Assembly (NCBI GenBank): GCA_963920765.1
Contig: OY987244.1
Coordinates: forward strand, 26,578,358 to 26,642,357
DNA length: 64,000 nt
DNA from: Ulota crispa
Lineage: Eukaryota > Streptophyta > Bryopsida > Orthotrichales > Orthotrichaceae
Direction of reading: 5' to 3'
Positions 1-11,600 of the stretch are shown here, piece by piece. A program made the position numbers and the translations under genes. Positions within the stretch are counted from its first letter, which is position 1; each line of letters starts with the position of its first letter. The notes below the pieces were generated by a model. That model searched no databases, had not been told where the DNA came from, and worked only from the letters and a program-made list of their open reading frames with translations.

Positions 1-394
1 TGCAGGTATGAAATCTCAAAAACATCACAAATAGAACATAATTTGAAAGTAATCACAAATAGGGGCACATACTTAATATTGTCTTAATGTCTTAATTCAC
101 ATCTAACCATCAATTGTTGGATAGCAACTACTTGAACCTCATCACCCAATTTTTGATCTTCTTAAGAACTTTCACTATGAATGTTGCTCACATGTGCATG
201 TATTGAATCCCTTATCTTTACACTTTTCACATCACATTCTTTGTACACTAGGTTTTCTTTGCAACTCTTGAGGCAAATCTTTTTTGCAGTGGGTATGCTT
301 CTTTGTTCCAATGGGTATGCCAAATAGTAGAGCATTGACATCAGTGTGGTCGTGTCCAATGTCCAGGGAGAACCAAGTTTTAGTTACAAGTGAG
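1..394. other. Unassigned AT-rich sequence
   Basis: I see no gene here. The short open frames on both strands overlap each other, have no recognisable composition and lack splice context. The right part begins to resemble the dispersed repeat that follows. Confidence 0.4.
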
Positions 395-1412
395 TCGACT
401 TTTTTTGAGGATTGCCCAAAAAAAATGAAAGTTAGCGGATTTGCTTCCGACCATAAAAATATGGTTTTAGGAAATCAACCAAGTTACAATTTCATCTTTA
501 GGAAAATTAGCCAAACTTGCACTTGTAGATGAGGAAATGGGCCAAATGAAATTTGAAACTATGGGAAATCAACCAATGAACTTTTCCATGATAAGGAAAT
601 TTTCCGACCTTCTAAACAAAAATCAAATGTTTTTTTATTTCACAAGCAGTTACAAGGTGCCAAAAGTTCAAAATTTTTAAAAACAAGAAACATGAGTGAG
701 GTGGCCATGTGGGTGAATGGGTGCGAGTGAGGTGGCCATGTGGGTGAATGGGTGCGAGTGAGTGGGTGAGCAAGTGAGTGGATGAGTGGGTGAGTAAATG
801 AGAAGGTGAGTGGGTGAGTAAATGAGAAGGTGAGTGGGTGAGTAAATGAGAAGGTGAGTGGGTGAGTGGGTGAGTGGGTGAGTGTGTGACTGTGTGATGG
901 TTAATGGGATAAACAGTGCTCTTGATGATTAATGGGGTAACGATGCACTTGATGGTTAATGGGATAAGAGGTGCACTTGGTGCATCAATCCTTAGAGGAA
1001 ACGTGGTGGTCAATCCCAAGATGGTGGGACTTGACCTAATTCAAATCCAGCCAAAGATATTTAAGTAATAAAAGTCAACAATAATTTTTTTTAAAGTATA
1101 AAAAAGTTTACATTGGTTGGGGGTAACTTGATTGGTTTTTTATGATTTGATTATTGTCTTGCTTTGCTATGCCATGCACATGGTAAGCAAAAGATTGTTT
1201 TGTCTACAACATTTGTAAGAAAAAAAAGTCCAATATAATACATTGAAATTCATGTTTCTACCGAACTATTTTCCTAAACTTAGGAAATCAACCAAGTGAA
1301 AAAAAAAACAAAGATTATTGCCTAACCAAAAAATACATGTCTAGGCCATGACCGATTAAAAATAATAATAATTGAGTGTACCAAAGAAGACTAGGAAATG
1401 TACCTAGTTTTT
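395..1412. repeat. Dispersed repeat A, copy 1
   Basis: Long stretches match 36085-37810 at roughly 75-85 percent by eye. One block is the 'gccaaacttgca' segment and the 'gaacttttccatgataagga' segment near 500-600; another is 'cccaagatggtgg' to 'aattgagtg' at 1015-1380. Copy 1 has a GT-rich minisatellite at 685-975 where copy 2 has unrelated sequence. Copy 1 also lacks the transposon found at 37054-37702 in copy 2, so it shows the empty site at about 1276. No coding capacity is visible, and the class of the repeat is unknown. Confidence 0.65.
685..975. repeat. GT-rich compound minisatellite
   Basis: Three tandem blocks lie side by side. Two units of about 31 bases contain 'ggtggccatgtgggtgaa'. 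Three to four units of 24 bases are built on 'gtgggtgagtaaatgagaag'. Three looser units are built on 'gatggttaatgggataa'. The G-rich strand is the plus strand. The open frame across it on the minus strand, with Thr-His-Ser-Pro repeats, is a by-product of the repeat. Confidence 0.85.
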
Positions 1413-1735
1413 TTAAAAACCTCCCCGGACACCGGTTGTGTCCTTGTTTGTCAGTACTTTTAAACCTGTCTCATTTGTAATAATATTGTAATTGATTGCC
1501 ATCATTTATAAACTCCCCATCATTGGATGCTCTGATTGCAAGCTTCTTTGAACACAGAACACTCTTCTGAGACACAGTTGCTTTGAATCTGGCATAAGCT
1601 TACTGTTGGATTCTAGCTCATCAATGTCGACGCCATCCTTACCTCAGAGTTATGTTTAGGTTTTTTTGGCTATTGAGGAAAAATATTTGAGACTTGGAAA
1701 CTAAGAATTTTTTTGCATGCAATTGCGAGTGAGCA
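1413..1735. other. Unassigned spacer
   Basis: This stretch has no match elsewhere in the window. It contains 'tttgtaataatattgtaatt', which could be a plant polyadenylation region, but no coding exon was found next to it. Confidence 0.3.
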
Positions 1736-2899
1736 TGACTTTGACCACACCCATTTTCACAGAATCCACTAAAAAGAGGGGCTGTAAGCTTAGATGTGCA
1801 ATTGATTCAAATATGGACCCATTTTCAATAATCCAACCATATGAATGAGAAAAATACCTTGTTTATTGTAAAGCACCAAAATTTTAACTAGATTTACAAT
1901 TGGAGGTGAAACATTATAATGATTAAGTGAGCCATATGCTGAAAATCTTTAATGTTTCATGCTTGTGTGGTTTTGAATGTTAACGCTTTGTGCAGGCTTT
2001 GATTGAAAAGAGCCTTACATTTCTAGAAAGCAAGGTTTCCCACCTTTCTAACAAGACTGGTTTCACACAAAATAGACAAAAATAGCAATCACAAGGTGTA
2101 GCTAAGTGGACAAAAAGGGTCAAAAAACCCACTTTCTTTGCTACCCTAAAATGGTTCTACAAGAAATTTGATCATTATTTTGGAAAATCCAATTGGTGAA
2201 TACAATCAAGAATTGGCCTTAAATGTTGGAAGATAAATTTTAAAGCCAAAATGACAATACCATTTCAATAGATCTCCAAATACTACAATTATACTACTAC
2301 CGTATATGAAAACAATACAAGCGTAGTTCTTAAGCAATTTGAAATTTTTTAGAATTATACAATTGAAATTTGACATTCTTCTTGCAGACTTGATGTATTG
2401 TGTTGTTGCTTTGATCCGTCTTTGACCAAAAATGGATACGTATTTTGAAGCCATGCCATATAAGCACCATTATTTCACTAGAAGAAAACAAGAGAAATTT
2501 GACTTTGGAAATGACTCATTTCAAAGTTGTTTGGGTCACAAACTACTGTATTACAACTACACCACTCCCAATTGGCTCCCAGTCATGCAAAACCTGTCGT
2601 TTCGGACATAACAACTGAAGAGTATTTCTCATCCTTCTAACACTTCTACCACAAAAGTTCTTCATTGGTGTCAGCTAGGTGTTAGATTTTTTTTTTGGCA
2701 GCCATCAATATTGCCCTGTTCTCCTCTATGTGCCCATCCAAAAGAATACTCTCTCAACTCCAACATGATTGTGTACAAGTACGGTTACAACTCATTTACA
2801 ACTCATGGTGGAAGGTTTCTTGTACCAGGTGTTGCATGTCTATTTGCTAAGAGCATAATTGTCGTGACTTAAATTACACATGGATCTGGACATTGCACG

Positions 2900-3900
2900 T
2901 GCACATGAGAGTTGCAGTTTAGTTCTAGCCTAGTTGATTTAAAGTTGTAGGTCAAGATTAAAGGTTTACTTTCCAATAATAACTATGTAGATCCATAGTT
3001 GCATTATAGTTGTTTTTGGTTGGGATTTGAAATTACTTACTGTAAAACAACTTTCTTGCCATATAATTGAGTTGCAAGAGAGTTGTTATGCAGTTGCAAC
3101 TAGATTGACCATTGGGTTGTAACAAGGTTGCCAACGAGTCATAGTACACTCCTAGACTAGTGGCCAATTAGTTATAATATAGTCGCAATCCAGTAGCTAT
3201 TGAGTCATGTAGTAGTAGCACTTGGTGGTTATAAAGTCATATGACTATCGTCACTTTGTTGTTAGTGAGTCATGGTAGAGTCGTCATTTAGTTGTCACTA
3301 AGTCATGGTAGAGTTGCATAAATTATCATACAATTGTAGCTTAGTTGCTGTTGAGTTGGTTTATAGTGGTAACCTTGTGGGCTATTAGTCTTGGTCCAAT
3401 TCAATCCAAGTGGCATGAGAGTAATGAAATAGTTGGTTGCTAGTCGCCACAAAGTCGTACCGCAATAGTCAAGTGAGTGACTCTAAAGTCGTAGGTCAGT
3501 GGCTAATGAGTCATTAAATAGTAGTAACAAACTAATCAGTGAAATGTAGTAGAGTTGTATTTGAGTGATCACTCACTCAAGGCATAATAAACATATAGTC
3601 AAATGTTTAGGCTTCACAAAACAATAACTATTACAGTAGAATATAGTCACCAACCAATCACAAAAGCATACAAATTGTCGTCATTCACCAATCACAAGTG
3701 CAAACTCCATTTAAATATTATATGGTCACAATATAGTCTAGCCACACAATCAGATTCAGGTCTCTCTAAAGTCACAATTAAGTCATTTTACAGTCACTAT
3801 GAAGACCCATCACAGTCATAATACAATTACAATTTGGTTGTAATGTAGTCAAGGAGCAACCACTATGTAGTCACAATCTACTCAACTTGTAGTCGTTGTT
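2900..3900. repeat. Subterminal motif array of the CACTA element
   Basis: Dozens of degenerate 'agtcatggtagagttg'-like units follow one another, first mainly as gagtcat/tagttg and after about 3590 mainly as their complements. Motif arrays like this are transposase-binding regions in known CACTA elements; that role here is inferred. Confidence 0.7.
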
Positions 3901-4129
3901 TAATCAATTGCAAACTCCATGTAAAATATAGATCAATGATTCAAGATCATGGAGCATGGACTTGACTTTCAAAATCTCATAATGTATTCATTGCTTATTT
4001 AGCAATCACAAACTATTACACATTGCTTTCTGTACCCAATCAACATTATGTGCACAAACTTGCAATTCCATATAGACAATGAAAGCAAAACCTCAGAATT
4101 AATTACAATGTGGTAGCGCATGGAGTCAA

Positions 4130-4425
4130 AAAACCTTGACAAGTGCAAGGAACAAGCAAACATGCGAAGAGCACAAAGTCAACAAATCTAAAGAAGTGCA
4201 CGGAGCCAACAAACTTTGATAAGTGTGCGCTGCAAGCAAACCTAAGAAGAGTGCAAAGCAAACAAACTTGAGAAAAACGCAGAGCAAGCAAATCTAAAAA
4301 GATCGTAGAGCAAACACAACGCCGAAGATTGCAAAGCAAGCAAACCTGAGAAGAACGCGTAGAGCCAATAAACATTAACAAGTGCACAGAGTCAACAAAT
4401 CCTTAGAAGAGCATGGAGGCAGTCT
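4130..4425. repeat. Degenerate tandem repeat of about 30 bases inside the CACTA element
   Basis: About nine divergent units built on 'gcaaacctgagaagaacgca' follow each other. The minus-strand open frame over them, with repeated Cys-Leu-Leu-Cys words, reflects the repeat and not a gene. Confidence 0.75.
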
Positions 4426-5252
4426 GTGAAGCTAAACCCTAAACTTAAAGGTGGCGGCTGCATCTTCACCCTACAAATTATCAACCCTAATCTCAATTAA
4501 GGGTCCAAATTGACTCTAAAACTACAACTCAATTTTAGGGCTGATTGCTGTTAAAACTTAAATATGTATATTTTTTTTGGCAAATTTAACATCAACAATG
4601 TGTTTAAAACACATATTTTCCTCAAAATGGACTATTTCCATGTTAAAATCCAAATTGTAAAAAATTAGAAACAAACCTTTTTGCAAATTTTAAAATTCTA
4701 ACTTCTAATATTTGAATGTATTAAAAAAAATCTAATAAATAAATTATGTTTTTTAATTTCTTTCTTTTATCTTTAAAATATAATCAAAATTAAGAATTTT
4801 TATTTATTTATTATGAAACATAAATTTTTAAGCTTTCAAAGAGCTTTAACTATAGCTTTTTAATTGTTGTTAATAATAATAATAATATTTAGTACTATTC
4901 TTAATTGAATTTATGACTAAATTACAACTAAGATACAACAAACACATGCTCAAAGAATATTATAATGATCTCATTACAACTCATATAAATCTAAAATATG
5001 ACTAAATCCCAATCCTACAGTTTAGTGAGCTAACCAAAATGCACCCGGCTTCTAAATAGTTGGTTGGAAGAGCATGATTTTGTTTTGTTTTGGTAACCTT
5101 CTCTAGTAAGTGCTACTAAATTGTCCGCCAAAAATGACTTGTTAGCAGGTGCAAGGTATTAATAAACATTTGGTTATTGACACTCTATGTAATGCACTCA
5201 TTGCTAACATTGATGAGATGAGCTAGTCCAGACATTTTAAACAGCTCAAGAG

Positions 5253-5485
5253 AAGGGGTGAAGAAGAAGAATAAGCAATAAATGACTGGATTAGAACAAC
5301 TACACAAGAAGTACATAACAACTACAGGAGTAATTGAGTCAGATTGTAGTTGCTTAGTAGTCGGAAGGGGTGTAGAAGAAGAATAAGCAATAAACGAATG
5401 GATTAAAACAACTACACAACAAGTACATAACAACTACATAACAACTCTAGGAGTAACTGAGTCAGTTTGTAGTTGCTTAGTAGTT
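5253..5485. repeat. Tandem duplication of about 115 bases
   Basis: The block 'gaagaagaataagcaataaa' to 'gtagttgcttagtagt' occurs twice in a row, at about 5256-5363 and 5366-5482. The second copy has a short extra 'acaactacataa'. It is internal to the CACTA element. Confidence 0.8.
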
Positions 5486-6336
5486 GGTGTATAGCCTTGT
5501 AGTTGTTATTTAGTTAATGTAAAGTCAGTATTTAGTCTTTAGCAGTGACAATTACCTAGTTGTTTTCATGACCAAATTTGAAGATGAAAACCTCAAAAAT
5601 GTATCATAAGTAGCAAAATAGTTCATTTGAGAAGAAGAAACACATTGCATCTACAATACAACTGCATCAGTATAGTCCCTAATTTGAAAGAATTAAATGT
5701 AGCATTCCAGCACTAATCAACAATTGTAGAACAATTAGGAAACCACTCATTAATGTGTACACTTTCCAACCAAAATAGGAATGCTATTGGGAGGTGCAAC
5801 ACATGCACTCTAAATACAAAGTTTATTAATATTTTATTTAATTCTATCAAGAGTCGTTTTATAGTTGTCCTACAGTAATACTCTAGTAGTAAAGGAGTTG
5901 TTGTTTCTTACGACTCACATACAACTCAAAGTCAAAGATGTCAAATTGCTCTGACGGTAGCAGAGATTTCATTTGATCATGGACCCAAAATTGTTCCAAA
6001 ATCGTTCATCCTAAAATGTACACAACAGACCTCATCCCTCAAGTCAAATAAATAATTGCACTACAACTACTACAACTTCAGCCATGACTAGAGTTGCTTT
6101 ATTATTGCTCTGCAATCGTTTAGGAAAGTAAGTCGTTTGTTGTCAGCCAATTTTACCAGCGCTTTCTTCTAGTGTTTGTCAACTCATATACCTGATTGCA
6201 TTGTTATTTTTTTAAATGGATGCAAAAATTTTGTGATCACATGCGTTTTTCAAAATTGAATTCCAAATTATTAAGTGATTTCAACCTACAGGCCAAAAAC
6301 CACTCCTAGCGACCAAAGTATGGTCACGTGGTCTTT

Positions 6337-6994
6337 AGAGTTCAGCTACGGGACTGTATTTTTTGAAAATACTCTCGCAATCAAATTGTTGAACAACAAG
6401 TTTCGCCAGATTAGTATATGGTGGACATACGGCCAGAGAGGGCGTTCGGGATGGTTGGGGGTTAGAGAACCACTACGCAACTTTAAAGATTCTCACAACC
6501 CTAATGTACTTCTCACAACCCTAATGTACTGTACGTCTTGCCTGCATGTAGTTTTACTAAAACAAAAAACCCCTTTGTCAAGAAATTCAAATCAGGGACT
6601 CTCTGGTTTTCGTTAACATCTATTCTCTGGTGTGGATTTTTGGGTACATCGATCTCTTGAGTTAAGCTTAGTGCAAGAGATAATTAAGCCTTGGATCGGT
6701 GTTCCATAATTTTTAGGGTTCTCTGTAACATGTCCCTTCTAAGGATGTTTCTTATCACGCGCATCTACAATTTTGGATTCCATTCTTAGCAAGGCTTTTA
6801 GTTGATAAGTTCTAGGAGGGACCAGATCTTAGAGTTAGTAACCACGGGTACTACTTCTCCAACACCAGTCAGATTGTGACCTCTGAATACTTCTCAGCAA
6901 ACGTTACAAACTTTGAGAGATTTTAAAGTTTCAAAATGAACGGAGTACTTCTGTACCTTATCCTACTACTTTGGAGTTTCCTAAACCGCACGCA
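6337..6994. other. Unassigned spacer with a 20-base direct duplication
   Basis: No gene is recognised. 'tctcacaaccctaatgtact' is repeated back to back at 6490-6529. The plus-strand frame 6275-6616 crosses the end of the transposon and is not credible. Confidence 0.4.
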
Positions 6995-7003
6995 TTGAAA
7001 GAA

Positions 7004-7367
7004 GGGAAAATTTCATGGATACCCCTGAAGTTTGCCATATTTTCATAGATACCCTTGCTTTTTCAGAAATTTCACAAATACCCTTGGACTAAAATTTTCA
7101 AGCATTTGTTTTGTTGTGCACGTCACTTCCTTTCTTCTTTTGTGCACGTCACTTCCTTTCTTCTTTTGTGCACGTCACTTCCTTTCTTCTTTTGTGCACA
7201 CACATAACCAGAATGAAGTAGTGTGCACACAAAGGGAGAAGGAAGTGACATGTACAACAAAACAAACGCTTGAAAATTTTGGTCCAAGAGTATTTGTGAA
7301 ATTTCTGAAAAAGCAGGGGTATCTATGAAATTATGGCAAACTTCAAGGGTATCCATGAAATTTTCCC
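7004..7367. mobile_element. Mutator-like foldback MITE
   Basis: The two arms, about 7004-7130 and 7235-7367, are near-perfect inverted copies starting GGGAAAATTTCATGGATACC. They flank a loop with three 26-base units containing 'tgtgcacgtcacttcctttc'. A perfect 9-base duplication TTGAAAGAA lies at 6995-7003 and 7368-7376, the target size typical of Mutator-like elements. The long arms would fold into an RNA hairpin. No protein is encoded. Confidence 0.88.
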
Positions 7368-7495
7368 TTGAAAGAAATAGGAAGACATGAGAGGGTTGGA
7401 TGTGAACTCTGAGAAGGACTCTCCATGCTGCAGGACTTTTCCCTTGAAACATGCTGCACTACACTGCAATGGTCTCGCCTGGAATGAAGTTGTAC

Positions 7496-7812
7496 TAAGG
7501 TAAGAGGTTCTAAAATGGTGCATCTCCTCAAATGTACTATGTTTGTACATGTTGTTTTTCATAACCCTTCAACAATGTACAGGAAATGTACATTTGAGGA
7601 GGTGCACCATTTTTGAGGAGGCTTATGGCCTTTCAACTTCAAAATTTCATAACTAATTCCATAAAACTCCAAAAAATATGAAACAACTTGGGTAAAATGT
7701 CAATTCCTCTTGTTTTTCAAGGAAAATTACTAAAAAATACTTCAAGAAGTTTTCACCTCCCCAAAATTCAGTTTCCGCCCCTAGATGCTCCATTCATGAG
7801 CCTCCTACCTTA
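7496..7812. mobile_element. MITE with TAAGGTA ends
   Basis: The left end TAAGGTAAGAGGTTC and the right end GAGCCTCCTACCTTA are inverted copies. A second inverted pair inside (7516-7546 and 7588-7613) carries 'ggtgcatctcctcaaatgta'. It belongs to the group seen at 33877, 34945 and 46397. A target duplication is not clear. Confidence 0.75.
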
Positions 7813-8604
7813 GTTCACGATGGCTGGGCTGCCCAAGTCCGGCCTGGTAGCTAACTCCAATCCCAGCTCCAGCATGAAAAATAGAGTTGAGCACTGCCAG
7901 GCCATGTCAATCCTCTAAGCAACGGTCAGGATTTTGAAGAGGTCTGCTTGTTACTCAAAGTATAGCATCTTTTGCATACACCACTGGCGCCCAGTTAGAA
8001 CATAATAAAACCATAAAGGATCATCCATGCAAACGGCAACAAGCCGGACAAAAGTGCAACTTCTGGTTGACATGGAATTAGAACCCGAGAATACCATAAT
8101 TAGAAGCGAATAAAAATACTACATAAAACAGACACCAGAAAATCTTAATTTGGTTACCAAATGACCAGATAGTCTACACACCCATTGGTAGCAACCTAGT
8201 GAACACGACGAATCATATTGTAAAGTTTTAAAAATCCGTGCAACAGAACGAAAAATCAATGGTAACGTACCTTGCCATTGATCTATGGTCCCAGGTAAAC
8301 CACTTTTCCTGAAAGCATTAATGAATTTTACATACGCTGCTTCCACATTTTCGTGCAACATATAGTGAGAACTCCTGCGTGCTTGAAAGACGCTTTCGTG
8401 AACAGCCGATTGAAGATCGAAAGGTAATTACCACAAATTTATAATTTGTGAAGATTACTTCAACCTCTGCATATGTGCAACCTTCACTAACTAATTTTCA
8501 ATTGCTTAAGACATATCTACATACAACAGACTATCAAATATACCGTGATAGTCAACCCCAACTTAATAATCACAAGAAAGCTAATAAGCCCCTCAACCTC
8601 CCAA
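7813..8604 (-). other. 3-prime flank of the BAGP1-like gene, with a possible stray exon
   Basis: The base composition resembles the gene rather than the surrounding repeats, so part of this is probably 3-prime untranslated sequence. On the minus strand, 8271-8374 is bounded by an acceptor (cacgcag) and a donor (gtacgt). It is open in one frame, reading HENVEAAYVKFINAFRKSGL among others. It does not join in frame to the last BAGP1 exon, and I cannot link it to any protein. Confidence 0.35.
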
Positions 8605-11600
8605 CTAAGAGCCACCTTTATCCACGCTACCAACGACGCCAGCATTGTCACGTGCCCCTTCCTCCTTCACTCTTGCGAGCTCCTTGCGGGCTAATTCTAC
8701 GAAAACCTCGGCGTCTTGCTTCATCTGCGTACAAAAGTCAAATCGTAAATTTTCCAGGAAAAAAATCAAATCTTGTAGCCACCTATGCTCATATGATAAA
8801 AGAATTCCACTGATCACCCTTACAGCAAGCCATTTCGTAATTATCAGACAAAGCAGACTTAGTCTCAACTGCTTTAGCTTGTAAGATTCTGTAACACATC
8901 ACGAACTCAAGGTGTGAAGATCAAATTACCTCCAACACAGTTCCAGATTTAATCTTCGATTGCATAAAACACCATTTCTGGAAATGTGCACCTGCTCACG
9001 TCCACATAAGTGGAGCCATCAGCGTGGACTCTGAAACATAAGGCATCATCCTCTAACTAGTGAAAGCATATATATTTCTGTGAACTTGGTTGTATAATCG
9101 GTTAATTCCGTCCTTGGGAGCTACTCTCCACAAAACTGAACTCGCCATTAGAGACGTGCCTATGGCCTAACACTGAATGATATGATCAACGTTCACACAA
9201 TGCTCTGTCGGATTCGCTGCATACTATGAAGAGATACTAAAACGGGAACTTCAAGGTGGGAGTAAAAGTTGTATCAAGTCGCTGGAAAATGAGAAGAAAC
9301 TCTCGATCTTAAGTAAGTATCTTACCGACTTTGACAATCAGACTGCACATAGATTTTGACTTGGTCGCAAATGTCCACTTAGCATGCACCTGCCCCACAG
9401 CACAGGTTCTGTATGGATCACATCTACCGTGCATGCTCGATTGATGTATCACAAAACGGCAATAAACAAGAAGCTATTCGAAAAAACCAGTGATATACAC
9501 TGGCTTTCTCTGCTTAGTCCTGGAATTGTAACAGACACAACGACAACGATACACTCTTCTTAATTGATAAATTAGCAGTTACATCCATAAGATTCTTGAA
9601 ATGAACATGGGAAGGCATAAATCAGTAAATAATATCTCATCCACGTTATTTTCTTAAAAGCAAAAGTGCTTCTCTGACTTAGATAACATGATAGGTTTAG
9701 GAAGACATTGCGTATTGATATGTTCATCTAAGGCGGGTGCCTACTCGCAGAACTTGACAAAAGCGATGAAGTAGAGACATGCACAAATACTACCTCAAAA
9801 TATGATCCAAACGGCACATCGTGAATTTGTGACACGGCTTCAAACACCTACGAACAAAATTGAAATAGTTAACCATAGAACTCAGCACAGAATTTCTAAA
9901 ATTTTCACCCATCCACAGACAAATTTGAAATTTAATAACAAAATCTACAGGGAAATGACATTTCGAGGAAAACCGCGGAAACTCAGACGTAACATTCACC
10001 AAGATATTAAATGGACGATTCAGAAACAAACACGGATTATAAAAATTTCCAAGAGCCTCAGAACTTGAATAGCGGACGAAAAAATGAGATGCTTTAGCAG
10101 AACTAGGAACAGATAAGAAAAGTATTACTGATGCAAACCAGAATTTTCTTGTTGTTCGAAAACGCGGTGTGTTGATACACAGTGACAGCTGTATCAGGAG
10201 GACACATAGGACTCCGACAAATTGAACGATATGTCACTTTTCGAGTCAAGCCACCATACTGTTCAGAACTTTCCCATTCTTCTATCTGCCAAGTCATAAT
10301 ACATTGTAGCAAACTTTATAAGTATCGATTTCAATATGGCATTCCAAAGGATCAACAAACGGTAATCCTCGTAGGAATTTCAAAATTGATGAAAGCGAAG
10401 AAAGCACCCTTCATTTTAGGAAAAAAGTTAGCTTTGAACTGAACTATTGGCCTTTCCAGGCATCAATTGTTTGTTTTCAAGCAATTACTGTATAGTTTAC
10501 ACATACTCAATCCTAGTATTTGTGATCATTATAGTAAAGGAAAGAACGAATTTGGACCACAAGGCAGCACACCACCTTTAATTCTTTGTCCTTTCGATAG
10601 TCGCCTACCATTTGCATAAATTGAGAGTCATCTCTCAAGCAAACTGCAAAGTACTCTTCAGCTGTGCACGGCAATTCAACCTGACAACCCTCCTGATCAT
10701 GTCAGCTGCGTTTCTAATAAACAGAGATAATACGAAACGACAACGTGTGTATCTCCAAGAGAAAAAGAAAAACCTTAAGCTTCTGACAAAGAACCAACAG
10801 GAACTCACATTTATAACTTCGGATAAAACATCATCCTTAAGAAAAGGCTGTATCACAATAGAAGCTTCAGGTTGGGGTGAAACAGCATCTTCATCAACAC
10901 TGTCCTCATGTAATCGGAAAGATCCACTTCTAGTTCTCATCACCGAAACATGATGCTCCTGATATATTGAAAACCAAAATCACTGAGAATTCTCAAAAAA
11001 GGCAACAGACTATAGCTTATCCTTTGCATTAACAAACACTTACGGAATTACGAAATACTTAATGTTGATCTAGTGTGGACGAGAGAGAAAAGGAAAATAC
11101 CTTTTTCGCAGCCTCCTGCATGGCAGTGAACTCCTTCATAGCTTTTTCAAGTGCTCGCAGGCTTTGATTTCGGTTCCAGAAAGATGCGAACTTGTACTTT
11201 GATCTGCCTACACCAACCACATGTCAAGTTTGACAAGAGTCCTGTAATTCCCATAGCTTTATTACAACGAACAGGTGAGTAGTAATTGAGATATTTAGGA
11301 GGTTCATTGCTTCAGAATAATAAGCACAGAATCGCAACAAAAGATTCAATTCTATATTCAGTGTTTTACTCAGCCACAAGGTCTCCAAAATATCTCAATT
11401 TTGCAGATCCCTTTAAGGTGATTTGTTTTCTGCGTGGCCAGTTGACATGCAGAAAAACCAACAATAAGGAAATAGTGTACTTAAAGTAGCCCAAATAATA
11501 CAGCCAGGATGTCACGTACCATCAACACTAACTAAGGGAGGAACACCTTGACCTCCTGATCCCGATCTCAGCGTAAATGTTATAGCTGGATTTATAAATG

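Larger units (their letters stand above)
2476..6174. mobile_element. Non-autonomous CACTA (En/Spm-like) transposon, 3.7 kb
   Basis: The element starts CACTAGAAGAAAAC and ends GCTTTCTTCTAGTG, an inverted terminal repeat of about 13 bases beginning with CACTA. It is flanked by a 3-base duplication TTT (2473-2475 and 6175-6177), the size expected for the CACTA superfamily. The same locus without the insertion is present at 46229-46250 ('caccattatttgtcaactca'), so both borders are exact. The interior is full of short subterminal motifs of the type tagtcg, tagttg and gagtcat in both orientations, as in En/Spm elements. No frame resembles TnpA or TnpD. Confidence 0.92.
1736..6336. mobile_element. 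Degraded TTAA-type (piggyBac-like) element, copy A, split by a CACTA insertion
   Basis: The segments 1736-2475 and 6175-6336 are collinear with 45509-46397, a better preserved copy. Shared blocks include 'accacacccattttcacaga', the 'tttcccacctttc' block and 'tatggtc-cgtggtc' at the right end. The ends no longer carry clean TTAA sites, so this copy looks older than the one at 45.5 kb. A 3.7-kb CACTA element sits between the two parts. No transposase is encoded. The open frame on the minus strand near 2206-2454 recurs in copy B and seems to be a repeat-borne frame. Confidence 0.75.

Noticed and set aside
612-1019. Minus-strand frame rich in Thr-His-Ser-Pro-Leu
   Set aside because: It is created by the minisatellite at 685-975.
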